The notes under the pieces were generated by a model, which saw only the letters and a list, made by a program, of their open reading frames with translations, did not search any database and was not told the origin of the DNA. A program made the translations under genes and the position numbers. Shown here piece by piece: positions 24,917-34,555 of a DNA stretch of 64,000 bases (within the stretch, counting starts at the first letter, position 1; every line of letters begins with the position of its first letter). This stretch comes from an uncultured Bacteroidia bacterium (GTDB lineage: Bacteria > Bacteroidota > Bacteroidia > Bacteroidales > UBA932), in assembly GCA_902785575.1 (NCBI GenBank), contig CACZZF010000005.1, positions 1 through 64,000 of the forward strand, written 5' to 3'.

Positions 24917-24934
24917 GTCCTATGTCCGTCAGGA

Positions 24935-25186
24935 TTATTTCCTGCGGTCCTTGTATCTCTGGTAGAATTTGTCGACGCGACCGGCGGTGTCAACGAGCTT
25001 GACCTTGCCAGTGTAGAAGGGGTGAGAGGTGTTGGAGATCTCAACCTTCACAACCGGGTACTCGACGCCGTCCACCATCAGAGTCTCTTTGGTCTCCGCA
25101 CAGGAACGGGTGATGAACACGGTTTCGTTTGACATATCCTTGAAAGCTACAAGGCGGTAGGTTTCGGGATGAAGTCCTTTTTTCAT
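24935..25186 (-). CDS. rpmE2: 50S ribosomal protein L31, type B
   Basis: 83 residues. MKKGLHPETYRLVAFKD, then the C-terminal NTSHPFYTGK and VDKFYQRYK. It lacks the zinc-binding cysteine set of the C+ type, so it is the zinc-independent type B paralogue normal in Bacteroidota. It is monocistronic: a perfect promoter is upstream (25232-25262) and a terminator downstream. Confidence 0.96.
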   Translation of the reverse strand: MKKGLHPETYRLVAFKDMSNETVFITRSCAETKETLMVDGVEYPVVKVEISNTSHPFYTGKVKLVDTAGRVDKFYQRYKDRRK

Positions 25187-25231
25187 TGCTTTACGATATT
25201 AATTGTACAATCTTTCGCTGTAAAAAGCCTG

Positions 25232-25262
25232 CAAAGATAAACCTTTTCCCGGAATAATCAAA
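25232..25262 (-). promoter_or_regulatory. Promoter of rpmE2
   Basis: Read on the minus strand: TTTG (25262-25259), 19 bases, TATCTTTG (25239-25232). Perfect consensus and spacing. The start would lie near 25225, giving a ~40-nt leader. Confidence 0.85.
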
Positions 25263-25288
25263 CTTTCACCGTCAAAAAGTTTCTCACC

Positions 25289-26425
25289 CTATTTGAACAG
25301 CTTAGGAGCGAAGGTGTTGAGATACAATCTCCAGTTGGCCCAAGTGTGACCACCGTCGGAGACGAAGAACTCATGATCCAAACCTTGTTCAGTCAAAGTC
25401 TTGTCAAGAGTCTTAGAGCCTTCGAATAGGAAGTCGGCGCTTCCGCAGGCGAGGAAATACAATTTCACCCCAGCCTTCTTAAGAGCGGCGATCTGCTCGG
25501 GAGTCGCGCTGCCGGCGGCAGACAACGGGCAGATGTAGTCGAACAGCTCAGGATAGAGGATCGAGGCGGAGATTGTGTGTCCGCCACCCATGGATAGTCC
25601 CGCGATCGCCCTGGAAGCGGGTTTCGGGATAGCCCTGAAATTCTTCTCTATGAAGGGCACGATCTCAGTGCAAAGGCTTCTCACATAAGCGTTTCTGAAC
25701 TCTTCTGACCTCCAGTTGACATTTGTTTTCTCAGGGATGTTCAGGGTGCGGGCGGCCTGCTGACCAGGATTGCCGTTCGGCATTACCACGATCATCGGCT
25801 CGGCGAGACCTTTCTCAATCAGGTTGTCAAGAATCTGCGCGGTTCGTCCCATGGAGATCCAAGCCTCCTCGTCTCCACCGGCTCCGTGAAGGAGGTAAAG
25901 TACAGGATACTTTTTCTTGGGGTTATTCTCGTAGCCATAAGGAGTGTAGACTGTGAGCCTGCGGCTGTAACCTAGGATCTGGCTGTCGTACCAAGGATGG
26001 CTGACAGTGCCGTGGGTCTTGGCCTCGCCATAGTTTCCGGTGCGCTCTCCGGGTACGATAAGCATTGGAAGATAACGGGTTCCGTCTCTTTGCACAAGCA
26101 CGTTCTGAGGGTCATTGACCGCCACTCCGTCTACCACAAAATTGTAGGTGTAGATCTCTGGAGAGGGGAGAGGAATCTTCACGGACCAGATGTTTCCCTC
26201 GCCACGGGTCATGTCGATGGTTCCTCCGTAAGGATTGGCCATCCAAGATCCGCTGAGTTTGACTACAGTGGCATAATCGGCCTTGAGTCTGAAAGTGACA
26301 CTGTCACCTTGGATCTCAGGAGAGATGACCGGCCTGTTGCCTCTGGAGAAATTAGCCAATTCTTGGGCTTGCGCTGCCCCGGCTATCGCCAAGGTAAGCA
26401 TGATGGTTGAAAGAATACGTTTCAT
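25289..26425 (-). CDS. Exported esterase with N-terminal CBM48-like domain (CE1/esterase D-like)
   Basis: 378 residues, signal peptide ending AQAQ. Residues ~30-130 form an E-set/CBM48-like beta-sandwich (VTFRLKADYATVVKLSGSW, WSVKIPLPSPEIYTYNFVVDG). Residues ~145-378 are an alpha/beta-hydrolase of the esterase D/feruloyl esterase type: YPVLYLLHGAGGDEEAW, nucleophile Ser in AGLSMGGG, ACGSADFLF, and the final His in SDGGHTWANW. Such proteins deacylate plant or host polysaccharides; the true substrate is not deducible. Apparently monocistronic. Confidence 0.88.
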   Translation of the reverse strand: MKRILSTIMLTLAIAGAAQAQELANFSRGNRPVISPEIQGDSVTFRLKADYATVVKLSGSWMANPYGGTIDMTRGEGNIWSVKIPLPSPEIYTYNFVVDGVAVNDPQNVLVQRDGTRYLPMLIVPGERTGNYGEAKTHGTVSHPWYDSQILGYSRRLTVYTPYGYENNPKKKYPVLYLLHGAGGDEEAWISMGRTAQILDNLIEKGLAEPMIVVMPNGNPGQQAARTLNIPEKTNVNWRSEEFRNAYVRSLCTEIVPFIEKNFRAIPKPASRAIAGLSMGGGHTISASILYPELFDYICPLSAAGSATPEQIAALKKAGVKLYFLACGSADFLFEGSKTLDKTLTEQGLDHEFFVSDGGHTWANWRLYLNTFAPKLFK

Positions 26426-26446
26426 TATAAAATGGTTAGTAGTTGA

Positions 26447-26872
26447 TCATTCAAAATCATCATCGTCATCCATCCCGTATTGGGCGGCGACATCGAACTT
26501 ATCCCAGGCCTCTTCCATCTCACGCCTCTCTTTCTTTGTGGGACGTCCGGAGCCCCTGTCCCTTTTCAAGAAGAATGTCTCAACGGGAGCCCTGAGCTTG
26601 TCGAGTTCCTCTTGTGGAGTCAGGTTCTCCGCATAATCCGGAACCAGTTTGGCACCAAGACGATGGGGAGGAATTTGTATCAGTTTGTAGGAATACTGGA
26701 TTATCCCTTTGTGGACGTTGATAGTCTCGCCGGATTTCACCAGGCGGGATGGCTTGACATTCGAACCGTCAATCTTGACCTTGCCGCCTTTGCAGGCTTC
26801 TGTGGCCTCAGTGCGGGTCTTGTATATTCTTAAGGCCCAGAGTACTTTGTCTATTCTGTCAGATTCTGCCAT
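26447..26872 (-). CDS. S4-domain RNA-binding protein (Hsp15-like)
   Basis: 141 residues. The S4 domain covers ~3-70 (RIDKVLWALRIYKTRTEATEA, GGKVKIDGSNVKPSRLVKSG), followed by a charged tail with KLRAPVETFF and RPTKKERREMEE, as in the ribosome-associated heat shock protein Hsp15 (HslR), which binds 50S subunits carrying nascent chains. The run DDDDDFE ends the protein. ATG 26872 is 5 bases after the ManA-like stop, so the two are cotranscribed. Confidence 0.88.
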   Translation of the reverse strand: MAESDRIDKVLWALRIYKTRTEATEACKGGKVKIDGSNVKPSRLVKSGETINVHKGIIQYSYKLIQIPPHRLGAKLVPDYAENLTPQEELDKLRAPVETFFLKRDRGSGRPTKKERREMEEAWDKFDVAAQYGMDDDDDFE

Positions 26873-26877
26873 GGTGT

Positions 26878-27870
26878 TCAATTCCAGATTCTTAAATGTG
26901 GATCAGGGGAATCGGCTGAGTCTGGCTGACTGTCACCGATATAGGAATCAGGGTCGGTTCGCCGTTCTACCGTTGTCTCAAGAAGTACGGTTCCTTCCCT
27001 CGCCGGAAGGAGGAGAATGTCATTGACCTCAGAGGGTACGAGTACGGTTTGGCCGGCCTTGAAGTTGACTTGAGTGAAACTTTCAGCACCGGGACCAGGC
27101 TGGATGATGGCTTCTCCGCTAACGCAGGAATATGTCGAGAATGGTCCGGGCTGGTCACTGAATATATGAAGCGGGTCCTTCAGGTCCATCCTCGTGACCT
27201 TGAATTCCTCCCTTTCCGCCGCGGGGGAGTACTTGAGGAATGTGATAAGGTCAAAGGCTTCTTCCAGAAAGAGGGGATCATCTCCGCTGAGATTGGAGCC
27301 GAGGTCATGGATATTGAAAGTCAGTTCGGAACTCTCTGATATTTCGAGAATTGTCAGTCCTGGCCCGGCGGCGAATACAGTGCCGGGCTCAATTGTGAAA
27401 GAGTCTCCTCTTACGGGATGGAACTCATTGAGAATCTCCTCGATACGGCCCTCCATACACCTGCGGTAAAAGTCCTCAGGCTCGACATCCCTCTTGAGAC
27501 CGAGATATAATTTCGCGTCCGGCTCTGCCTCAAGCACATGCCACATGGCTGCTTTGCCGAGGGAATCGTATCTCTGCTCGGCCTCACCATCGGGGACATT
27601 CACCTGAAGTGGCTGCCATACGGAAGTATGAATCTCCTTGATAAGTATCGGAAACTGGAGACCGTAGTATTCAAAAGCGTCGTCTCCGACAACCCTTTCC
27701 ATATATGTGCCCATCAGTTCCTCCAGAGTGTTACCTCCGAACCATCCCTCGGCGACCATGGAGTTCACGAACCCGAGGTCGGCGATTTTGTAGCTGACAC
27801 GCCCCCAGGGGGTCTGGGAGCTATTGTCAAGGAATTTCATGGGGTATAATCTTCTCTCTTTCTCTTCCAT
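26878..27870 (-). CDS. Class I mannose-6-phosphate isomerase homologue lacking metal ligands
   Basis: 330 residues, overall alignable to ManA: RRLYPMKFLDN at the start, PILIKEIHT, SLGKAAMWHVLEA, GTVFAAGPGLTILEISESSELTF. The zinc ligands look lost: canonical QVHP is QVNV (His to Asn91), GKTEMW is GKAAMW (Glu to Ala108), and GTVHAIG is GTVFAAG (His to Phe166); only Gln89 remains. The family reaction, fructose-6-P to mannose-6-P, is therefore doubtful, and a regulatory or sugar-binding role is possible. Start 27870 follows the family; an ATG at 27909 overlapping the addA stop (ATGA) is an alternative that would add 13 residues. Confidence 0.8.
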   Translation of the reverse strand: MEEKERRLYPMKFLDNSSQTPWGRVSYKIADLGFVNSMVAEGWFGGNTLEELMGTYMERVVGDDAFEYYGLQFPILIKEIHTSVWQPLQVNVPDGEAEQRYDSLGKAAMWHVLEAEPDAKLYLGLKRDVEPEDFYRRCMEGRIEEILNEFHPVRGDSFTIEPGTVFAAGPGLTILEISESSELTFNIHDLGSNLSGDDPLFLEEAFDLITFLKYSPAAEREEFKVTRMDLKDPLHIFSDQPGPFSTYSCVSGEAIIQPGPGAESFTQVNFKAGQTVLVPSEVNDILLLPAREGTVLLETTVERRTDPDSYIGDSQPDSADSPDPHLRIWN

Positions 27871-27905
27871 ATCAAGTTGTCGTTTCTCCCAAATATACAA
27901 AAAAG

Positions 27906-30900
27906 TCAATCAATCTCATCGGAATTGACATACCATATCGCGGTGGAAACATTCTCATATCCAAGGCGACGGTAAATCCTGGCATATCTTCCAACTTGGG
28001 CCATATAGCGATGATCTTTTTCACCGAACTTGTAATCTATGATCGTGACAGCCCCATCCTTTATCACGACCCTGTCCGGCCTCCATTCCCGTCCGTCGGA
28101 ATCAATCAGTGACACTTCGTTAAAGACCTCCGCCCCTTCCAAAGGGAACCAGTCGGGGTGTGCGGCAATCCTTTCAGACAGTAGATCAGCCACTTCCTTC
28201 CCTCTGTCACGCTCTAGATCCCCTTGTCTGACCGACAAATATATGGAGCTCTCAAGATCGGCCGGGATCTTGACTCGTGAGAGAATGTCGTGAAGAACCG
28301 TGCCGTTATGTCTGGCCTTCGCGATGGCCGCTCCTTCTTCCGTGAAGAAATCGACAGAATCGGAAGACAGCCTGAGCCTCCCTCTCTCCTCCGGGTTGAG
28401 GGGGAAGGAGGGATAACCGGTCTCCATCTTCGAGAGTCCGGAATCCTTCCTCTCCATCTTGGAGAAGTCGTACATGACGCCTTTCCTGAATATCAGCAAC
28501 TCCCCGGATTCATCCCGCTCCTGGCTGAAGCCGCCGGTCGGGCCGCTGTTCTCGAGATATTCTTTGAGGATTCCGGCGAAATTCTTCTCCGGAGAACTGG
28601 AAATCTCTGATATCACGGTCATTCCCTTCGACGCCCTGGTCAAGGCGACGTAGTATGTGTTTATGTTGTCGATGTACTGCAGGAACAACTCTTTCCTGTA
28701 ATCTTTTTCGAACAAAGTGTTGGCGCTGGTCGAAGACAACTGGACATCAAAAGCGGCCTTCCCGATTCGTTCCAGAGGAGTGCCCTCCACTTCAGGCACA
28801 GTCCACGCCTTCCCGGAACGGAAGAGTCCGACCTTCTCGGAATATGGGAGGATCACGTAGGGGAACTCAAGCCCCTTGGCCTTGTGGATGGTCATAATCC
28901 TGACGGCCTCCACATCGGAAGGGGAACTGACCTTCGGGTCAGCCTCGTCCCAAGCTTTCAGGAAAGCGTCAAGGGAGTTGCCGTTGGAGGCGACGTGGTC
29001 TTGGACATAATCCATGAAGGATTGGATATAGAGGGTCTCATCCTGGAACATCTCTTTGTCCTCGCCCTCGGCGAGCAGCCTTGTGAGGCGCTCGCAGAGA
29101 TCAGGAAGCGAGTGGAACGAGACTTCGCCGGCATCCAGCCCGGCCTCTTTTGCGAGATATGACCCGACCGTGTCATCAGGATTCTTGACGGATGAGATAA
29201 GGGAGACCAGTTTCCTCACTATGAATGAGGATTTCAGCCTCAGGGAGTCGTCGGAGATGACATCCAGTCCGTTGTCCATAAGGAAGGAGGCGACGTCGGA
29301 TCCTGTCTGGTTGTCCCTGACCAGGATAGTGATGTCGCCCAGGATCGCTCCCGCCCCCACCACTTCGTGTATGGTCTCAAGGATGTGCTTGTTCTGCTCA
29401 TCCTCCGTGCAGAATAACGCCTCGACATAGCCTTCATCCGGCTCATCTGACATCGGGACCTGCTCCTCGAACTCCCCGTCCCTGATTTTGCCGTAGATTG
29501 AGGAGACCGAGATTCCTCCATTCTGATCCCCATACATCTTGTCAAGCCTCCCGGCGGCATATTCGAAGAAACTGTTGTTGAATCCGACAAGCCCTTTGAG
29601 ACTTCTCCAGTTGCCTTTTAGACTGTCTTCGACAGCGTTGGGGAATTGGGTCGCCACATCTTTGGCCATCAACTTCCAGTCAGAGCCTCTCCAGCGGTAG
29701 ATGCTCTGTTTGACATCCCCGACAAGGAGATTCTCGAAGCCCTCCGAGTCACTGTTGGCGATCAACGGCTTAAAGTTGTCCCACTGCACTCTGGAAGTGT
29801 CCTGGAACTCGTCCAGGAGGAAATGCTCGAAGCGTACCCCGAGTTTCTCGTAGATGAAAGGAGCGTCGGACCCGTCGATGATGTCCTTGAGCAGGACGTT
29901 GGAATCATCGATGCTGAGGACATTCTTCTCCAGCAGAAGAAGCTGGAATTCCCTGCGGAGCTCTGACGCTATTCCGAGGTTTCCAATCTGTCCGATCAGG
30001 AGTTTGGCGGTGTTGTATGCCTTAATGCCTTTGTCGTATCGCGAGACCAGGTCTTCCGCCGCTGGGGCAAGGGCGCTTTCATATACGGCATATCTCGGCT
30101 GGTCAGCCTTCCGGAACCATGTGCTGAAATCGCGGGCCTTTGTCCTGAACGACTCGCTCAAGCCGGGGACACCGGATCTCGGGCCCATGGCCGCGAATTT
30201 GTCCAATGCCGAACCCATGAAACCTCTGGAGGTGTCAGCGGGAGAGATGCCACAGTCGGAAAACGCTTTTCCAAGGGCTTCGGCGGCCGCTTTTATGCCC
30301 TCCTCAAAATCCGTTATGACGGCCCTGAGGCTCTTCCTCAAAGCGGAAAGGCTCTCCTTTGAATATGTCTTCTCGTCATCGATCCCGTATTCCTCGACCA
30401 CTGACCGGTGCTCGTCGGATTTCAGGCGTTTCGCCATGTCCGACAAGCCTTCCTTGAGATTTGGCCTGCGTCCCTGCTCCAATTGCTCCATCATGTTGTC
30501 GCTGAGCCATCCCAGCAAGGCCTTGTCGTCCTCAGTCAGGGAGTCCAGGATCCTGTCCACGGTCTCTGACACGAGGGCGTCTTTGTCCAGTTCCACCTGA
30601 TAGGACGCGAATTGCCCTATCTCTCTGGAGAACGCCTTCAGGGTCTGCTGGAAAAAACGGTCTATGGTGCTGACAGCGAAGGCCCCGTAGTCATGCAGGA
30701 TCCTCAGGAGGACATCCCCGGCCTTTTGTTTGAGTCCATCTGGCGAAGGGAATAGCGAGGGAACAAAGTCTTTGGTGTAGGAAGACTTTGACGGGTCGGT
30801 GGAGAGAAGGTGCAACTCTTTGAGGATCCTCCTCTTCATTTCATCCGTGGCCTTGTTAGTGAAAGTCACGGCGAGGATGTGGCGGTAGGCTGTGGGATCC

Positions 30901-30986
30901 TCATCCGAGAGGAGGAGACGGATGTAGGTCTCAGCCAGGTTGTAAGTCTTGCCTGATCCGGCGGACGCTTTGAGTATCTTGATCAT
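27906..30986 (-). CDS. addA: AddA-like helicase-nuclease (UvrD/RecB family)
   Basis: 1026 residues. Superfamily 1 helicase: Walker A ASAGSGKT at 8-14, motif Ia VTFTNKATDEM, Walker B region LLDEFQDTSRVQW, GDVKQSIYRWRG, and MTIHKAKGLEFPYVILPY. The C-terminal domain carries a RecB-type PD-(D/E)XK nuclease: Asp971 in WRPDR and Asp984-X-Lys986 in IIDYK. With the adjacent gene it forms the end-resection complex for double-strand break repair. It lies 4 bases downstream of addB and ends at the ManA-like gene, so all belong to one transcription unit. Confidence 0.92.
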   Translation of the reverse strand: MIKILKASAGSGKTYNLAETYIRLLLSDEDPTAYRHILAVTFTNKATDEMKRRILKELHLLSTDPSKSSYTKDFVPSLFPSPDGLKQKAGDVLLRILHDYGAFAVSTIDRFFQQTLKAFSREIGQFASYQVELDKDALVSETVDRILDSLTEDDKALLGWLSDNMMEQLEQGRRPNLKEGLSDMAKRLKSDEHRSVVEEYGIDDEKTYSKESLSALRKSLRAVITDFEEGIKAAAEALGKAFSDCGISPADTSRGFMGSALDKFAAMGPRSGVPGLSESFRTKARDFSTWFRKADQPRYAVYESALAPAAEDLVSRYDKGIKAYNTAKLLIGQIGNLGIASELRREFQLLLLEKNVLSIDDSNVLLKDIIDGSDAPFIYEKLGVRFEHFLLDEFQDTSRVQWDNFKPLIANSDSEGFENLLVGDVKQSIYRWRGSDWKLMAKDVATQFPNAVEDSLKGNWRSLKGLVGFNNSFFEYAAGRLDKMYGDQNGGISVSSIYGKIRDGEFEEQVPMSDEPDEGYVEALFCTEDEQNKHILETIHEVVGAGAILGDITILVRDNQTGSDVASFLMDNGLDVISDDSLRLKSSFIVRKLVSLISSVKNPDDTVGSYLAKEAGLDAGEVSFHSLPDLCERLTRLLAEGEDKEMFQDETLYIQSFMDYVQDHVASNGNSLDAFLKAWDEADPKVSSPSDVEAVRIMTIHKAKGLEFPYVILPYSEKVGLFRSGKAWTVPEVEGTPLERIGKAAFDVQLSSTSANTLFEKDYRKELFLQYIDNINTYYVALTRASKGMTVISEISSSPEKNFAGILKEYLENSGPTGGFSQERDESGELLIFRKGVMYDFSKMERKDSGLSKMETGYPSFPLNPEERGRLRLSSDSVDFFTEEGAAIAKARHNGTVLHDILSRVKIPADLESSIYLSVRQGDLERDRGKEVADLLSERIAAHPDWFPLEGAEVFNEVSLIDSDGREWRPDRVVIKDGAVTIIDYKFGEKDHRYMAQVGRYARIYRRLGYENVSTAIWYVNSDEID

Positions 30987-30990
30987 AAGG

Positions 30991-33867
30991 CTACCTCCCG
31001 CAAATCATTTTGAAATCACACCAGGAGCAAGTCTTACGGTCTTCGGTCCTGCTCCATCCGATATCCGGATCGCGCATCCCGGCGAGAAGTCCGTGGAGCC
31101 GCTCCATCACCTCGGAGTTGAATCTCCCGCACATCGGGACATTCTTGATGTCCTCGGTGAAAAGCCTCGCAGGCTGGTAGATGGAGTTGATTATCGCTTT
31201 CCCCGCGATTTCAGGATCCCCGCCGGCAAGGATGTCGTAGAGGAACAGCTGGAAAGCGATTTTCGGGCGGTTCTGGTTGTCCTGCCCGAAAAGCGCCCCG
31301 ACGATATCGGAGGCGTTGGAATCATTGATATCAACATCCTTATCCTCGACCTTGCCGGTCTTGTAGTCGACTATCCTGACCTCTCCGGGCAGGAAACTGT
31401 CCATCCTGTCAATATATCCGATAAACTTGAACCCGTCAATCTCGGCGATGTATTCCCTCTCGAGTCCGAGGATTTTGAAAGAGGTTACCCCGAGCTTGTC
31501 CATCAGCTCTTTGTCCCTGAGCAGGGTCTTGAGGACATATTGGACTATCACATCCTCCAGGACCAGGTTCCTGCCGCTGACCTCAAGGGTGTGGAGCTGG
31601 GCCATGACCAGGCTCCTGACCCTTTTCTTTATGTCGGCTTTTCTCCGGAGCCAGGAGGTGATATACTCACCGCTGATTTCCTTGAGCGCGCCCTCAAATG
31701 AGGCGTTGCGCTTCCTGTCGCTCATGTCGTAGGCCGGATCCATCGCGCCCTCTCCCATGTATAAGGCCTGCATGGTGGAGTGGTAGACATCCCCGATCAT
31801 CCCGGCGTCCAGGTCCTCGGCCACCTCGCTTTCTTCCTTAAGTCCCTCGATCTTTGAAAAATAGAACTTGGCCGGACAATCCAGATAGCTTTTCAGGGAA
31901 GATGCGGACAGGATCACATCGTTGAGCCTGGCCAGATGCTTTTCCGTCTTCGGGATGTCCTCCACCGAGTCACGGATCTTCGCGGCGGCTTTCACGAAAC
32001 TCCGCTTGAGAGGGAGGTTGTAGTGGTACTCGAGCTGCTTGATGAAACGGCTCTCCTCCCCATTCTTCAGGCCTTCGGTCCTGGAGTCATATACCAAGGT
32101 GACAGTCTCGGCCCTCTGGATCATCCGGTAGAAGTAATATGCCCAGATGGCGTCCTGGTATTCATAGGTCGGAAGCCCGAACCCTTTTCTCAACTCGGGA
32201 GGGATGAAAGAGGAACTGACGCTGCGCCGGGGGAATATCCCCTCATTGCATGAAAGAATCACCAGATGCTTGAAATCAAGAGCTCTGGTCTCCAATGGCC
32301 CCATGATCTGGAGACCTTTGAGAGGCTCCCCGTTGAACGGGACCGACATCGTCCCCAAAATCTGGTCAAGCAATCTCAAATAAGTCGTCGGCATCACCTC
32401 CAAACCTTTGTTCTCCAGCATGTTGATCGCTGAATATGCCTTCTTCGCGAACTCCAGCTCCACGGCCATGTCGGGATCATCCCGCATCTTGGCGGCAAGT
32501 CCCATGATCAACGCTTTCTGGTATTCGGCGAGGTCAGTGACCTGCTTCTGGGACAAGGTTTTCGTGTCCTTGACTACCGGGTTGAACAAAAGATCCAGCA
32601 GGGGAGTGCCTCTCAACTCTTCGGCAGGGATATAATACTTCGCTCCTTTCTTGACCTCTCCGACTATCCTAAGTGTCTCCTCGTCGCCTATTGTGATCTC
32701 CTTGAACAAACCGGAGGAAAACAACGACCAAACCTGGCTGTGGTAGAAGTACCATTCCCCGTCCTTCTGTCGGAGGTGGGTCTGCATAGACGAGACCAAA
32801 CCCATGAAATCGAAGAAGGCACTTCCCCTCATCGGATAGCCCATCGTGACATTGATGTCCTTGATCTCCGGAGAGATGGAGTTGAGTGCTGGGATTAGCA
32901 GCGACTCGTCCGGGAGGATGACGGCATATTCCTCGCTCTTGACAATCGAGGGGAGAAGTTTGACCTGGCCTACTGAGGACGGGACGCTGACGACCTCGAT
33001 ATCAGGGATCCGCAGCTCTTCGCCATTTGGCTGGAAGTCCTGCCCGAACTCCTCGATATTCCTGGCTATGAACAGGGACGCGTTGTTGCGGGGATCCCTG
33101 AGCATATCTGAGGAGAAGTCCCAGCAGAAAGAAGCCAGTCCCGCGTTCCTCAACTTACGCATCACGGTCTTCTCGCATTCGTTCAGGGCGTTGAGCCCCA
33201 CAAACACGAACTCGCCAACCTTCCCGAAGGACTTGGCCGCTATATCAGCCACGGACTCTTTCTCAAGTCTCTCAACCAGGCTCCTATAAGTCATCCCCTC
33301 GTAAGACATGCCTTTGGAAGAAAGACACTCCCGGAAACTCTTGTAAAGAGGAAGGAGGATATTCCAGATCTGAAGGAACCTTCGCTTCACCCCTTGCCCT
33401 TCTTCGTCCTTGAAATGTCCCGTGAATCTCTCCATCGCCTGTCTCTGGGTTTCGCTGAGATAGGAGAAAGTGTCCTGGATCTCCTTGAACTCCTTGACAT
33501 TGGTGAAAAGCCTGTCGGGACTGACAAGGTACTTGTCCACATCGTCAAAGTCCCCGAGAATCACATCTCCCCAGAAGATGAACTCGTCCAAAGGCTCGGC
33601 CGCATTGTAGACCGCCTTGTAGCACTCGTATAACTCGAGTAGGAGAGTTACCCTGTCGCTGGCCATAGTGCCGGAGACTTTGTAGAAGAAATCGTTGATA
33701 GTCAACATCTCCGGGGCGACAATCGGCCTCCCGGTGGAAGCCACGGCCTCGCTCAGGTACTTCTTGAAGAAGACCTGGCTCCGACGGTTCGGAAACACGA
33801 ATACCTTGGAGGAGATGTCCTCTCCAGCCAGATAACGCAGAGCTATTTGTTTGAGGAATGGGGTCAT
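30991..33867 (-). CDS. addB: AddB-like nuclease subunit with Fe-S cluster
   Basis: 958 residues starting at ATG 33867; a TTG two codons earlier is unlikely. The N-terminus is an inactive helicase-like region (VFVFPNRRSQVFF). The C-terminal ~300 residues hold a PD-(D/E)XK nuclease: SYLDCPAKFYF, later FIGYIDRMD and VRIVDYKTGKV. Cysteines at LDC and in the terminal TCSWCDFKMIC are spaced as the four ligands of the AddB-type [4Fe-4S] cluster that staples the nuclease domain. It pairs with AddA downstream. Confidence 0.9.
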   Translation of the reverse strand: MTPFLKQIALRYLAGEDISSKVFVFPNRRSQVFFKKYLSEAVASTGRPIVAPEMLTINDFFYKVSGTMASDRVTLLLELYECYKAVYNAAEPLDEFIFWGDVILGDFDDVDKYLVSPDRLFTNVKEFKEIQDTFSYLSETQRQAMERFTGHFKDEEGQGVKRRFLQIWNILLPLYKSFRECLSSKGMSYEGMTYRSLVERLEKESVADIAAKSFGKVGEFVFVGLNALNECEKTVMRKLRNAGLASFCWDFSSDMLRDPRNNASLFIARNIEEFGQDFQPNGEELRIPDIEVVSVPSSVGQVKLLPSIVKSEEYAVILPDESLLIPALNSISPEIKDINVTMGYPMRGSAFFDFMGLVSSMQTHLRQKDGEWYFYHSQVWSLFSSGLFKEITIGDEETLRIVGEVKKGAKYYIPAEELRGTPLLDLLFNPVVKDTKTLSQKQVTDLAEYQKALIMGLAAKMRDDPDMAVELEFAKKAYSAINMLENKGLEVMPTTYLRLLDQILGTMSVPFNGEPLKGLQIMGPLETRALDFKHLVILSCNEGIFPRRSVSSSFIPPELRKGFGLPTYEYQDAIWAYYFYRMIQRAETVTLVYDSRTEGLKNGEESRFIKQLEYHYNLPLKRSFVKAAAKIRDSVEDIPKTEKHLARLNDVILSASSLKSYLDCPAKFYFSKIEGLKEESEVAEDLDAGMIGDVYHSTMQALYMGEGAMDPAYDMSDRKRNASFEGALKEISGEYITSWLRRKADIKKRVRSLVMAQLHTLEVSGRNLVLEDVIVQYVLKTLLRDKELMDKLGVTSFKILGLEREYIAEIDGFKFIGYIDRMDSFLPGEVRIVDYKTGKVEDKDVDINDSNASDIVGALFGQDNQNRPKIAFQLFLYDILAGGDPEIAGKAIINSIYQPARLFTEDIKNVPMCGRFNSEVMERLHGLLAGMRDPDIGWSRTEDRKTCSWCDFKMICGR

Positions 33868-33910
33868 AAACAATATTCTCCTACTAATATACGCGAAATT
33901 AACCTATCGG

Positions 33911-33941
33911 CAAAGATAATCTCAAGATGTGCCATATCAGA
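33911..33941 (-). promoter_or_regulatory. Promoter of the addB-addA operon
   Basis: On the minus strand TATCTTTG (33918-33911) is a perfect -7 box; TCTG (33941-33938) sits exactly 19 bases upstream as a 3-of-4 -33 box. Predicted start ~33904, 37 nt before the ATG. Confidence 0.65.
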
Positions 33942-33967
33942 GTACAATGAAAACCAGAAATGTTTTT

Positions 33968-33975
33968 TATATTTG
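33968..33975 (+). promoter_or_regulatory. -7 element of the rubrerythrin gene
   Basis: TATATTTG is a perfect -7 match, 19 bases upstream of the ATG at 33995. No good -33 TTTG lies at the right distance, so an activator may be needed. Confidence 0.5.
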
Positions 33976-33994
33976 TGAAAACACTTTTATCATT

Positions 33995-34549
33995 ATGAAA
34001 AAGAAATTCAGATGTTTAGTTTGCGGGTACGTCTATGAGGGCGAGAACCCGCCGGAGCGTTGCCCTCAGTGTAAGGCTCCCGCTAGCAAATTTGTCGAGA
34101 TAAAGGACGAGGCCGGCAAACCCCAGTGGGCTTGCGAGCACCACATTGGTGACGGTAAAGTCGAAGATGAGGAGATTCTCCATGGGCTCAGGGATCATTT
34201 CAACGGTGAATGCACAGAGGTGGGAATGTACCTCGCTATGAGCCGTCAGGCCGAAAGGGAAGGATTCCCCGAGATCGCTGACGCTTTCAAGCGCTATGCT
34301 TTTGAGGAGGCCGAGCATGCTTCGAAGTTCGCCGAGCTTCTCGGTGAGGTCGTTTGGGACACCAAGACCAATCTTGAAAAGCGTTATCAAGCTGAGGCCG
34401 GCGCGTGCGAAGGCAAGCTCGCTATAGCCACAAGGGCAAAGCAACTCGGCTATGACGCCATCCATGACACAGTCCATGAGATGGCCAAGGATGAGGCCCG
34501 CCATGGTGCCGGTTTTTATGGTCTTCTTCAACGCTATTTCGGGAAGTAG
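33995..34549 (+). CDS. rbr: Reverse rubrerythrin
   Basis: 184 residues. An N-terminal rubredoxin domain ([25 protein letters not shown]: two CxxC knuckles, one Fe) is followed by a ferritin-like diiron domain with the carboxylate/histidine ligands in [26 protein letters not shown] and AKDEARHG. This domain order, opposite to classical rubrerythrin, defines reverse rubrerythrin. These proteins reduce peroxide with electrons from NADH-dependent partners in anaerobes. nanA follows after only 6 bases, so the oxidative-stress gene may be cotranscribed with sialic acid genes. Confidence 0.92.
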   Translation: MKKKFRCLVCGYVYEGENPPERCPQCKAPASKFVEIKDEAGKPQWACEHHIGDGKVEDEEILHGLRDHFNGECTEVGMYLAMSRQAEREGFPEIADAFKRYAFEEAEHASKFAELLGEVVWDTKTNLEKRYQAEAGACEGKLAIATRAKQLGYDAIHDTVHEMAKDEARHGAGFYGLLQRYFGK

Positions 34550-34555
34550 CTGGGC

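Noticed and set aside
29854..30600. 248-codon plus-strand frame within addA
   Set aside because: Antisense shadow; the AddA helicase motifs on the minus strand are intact.
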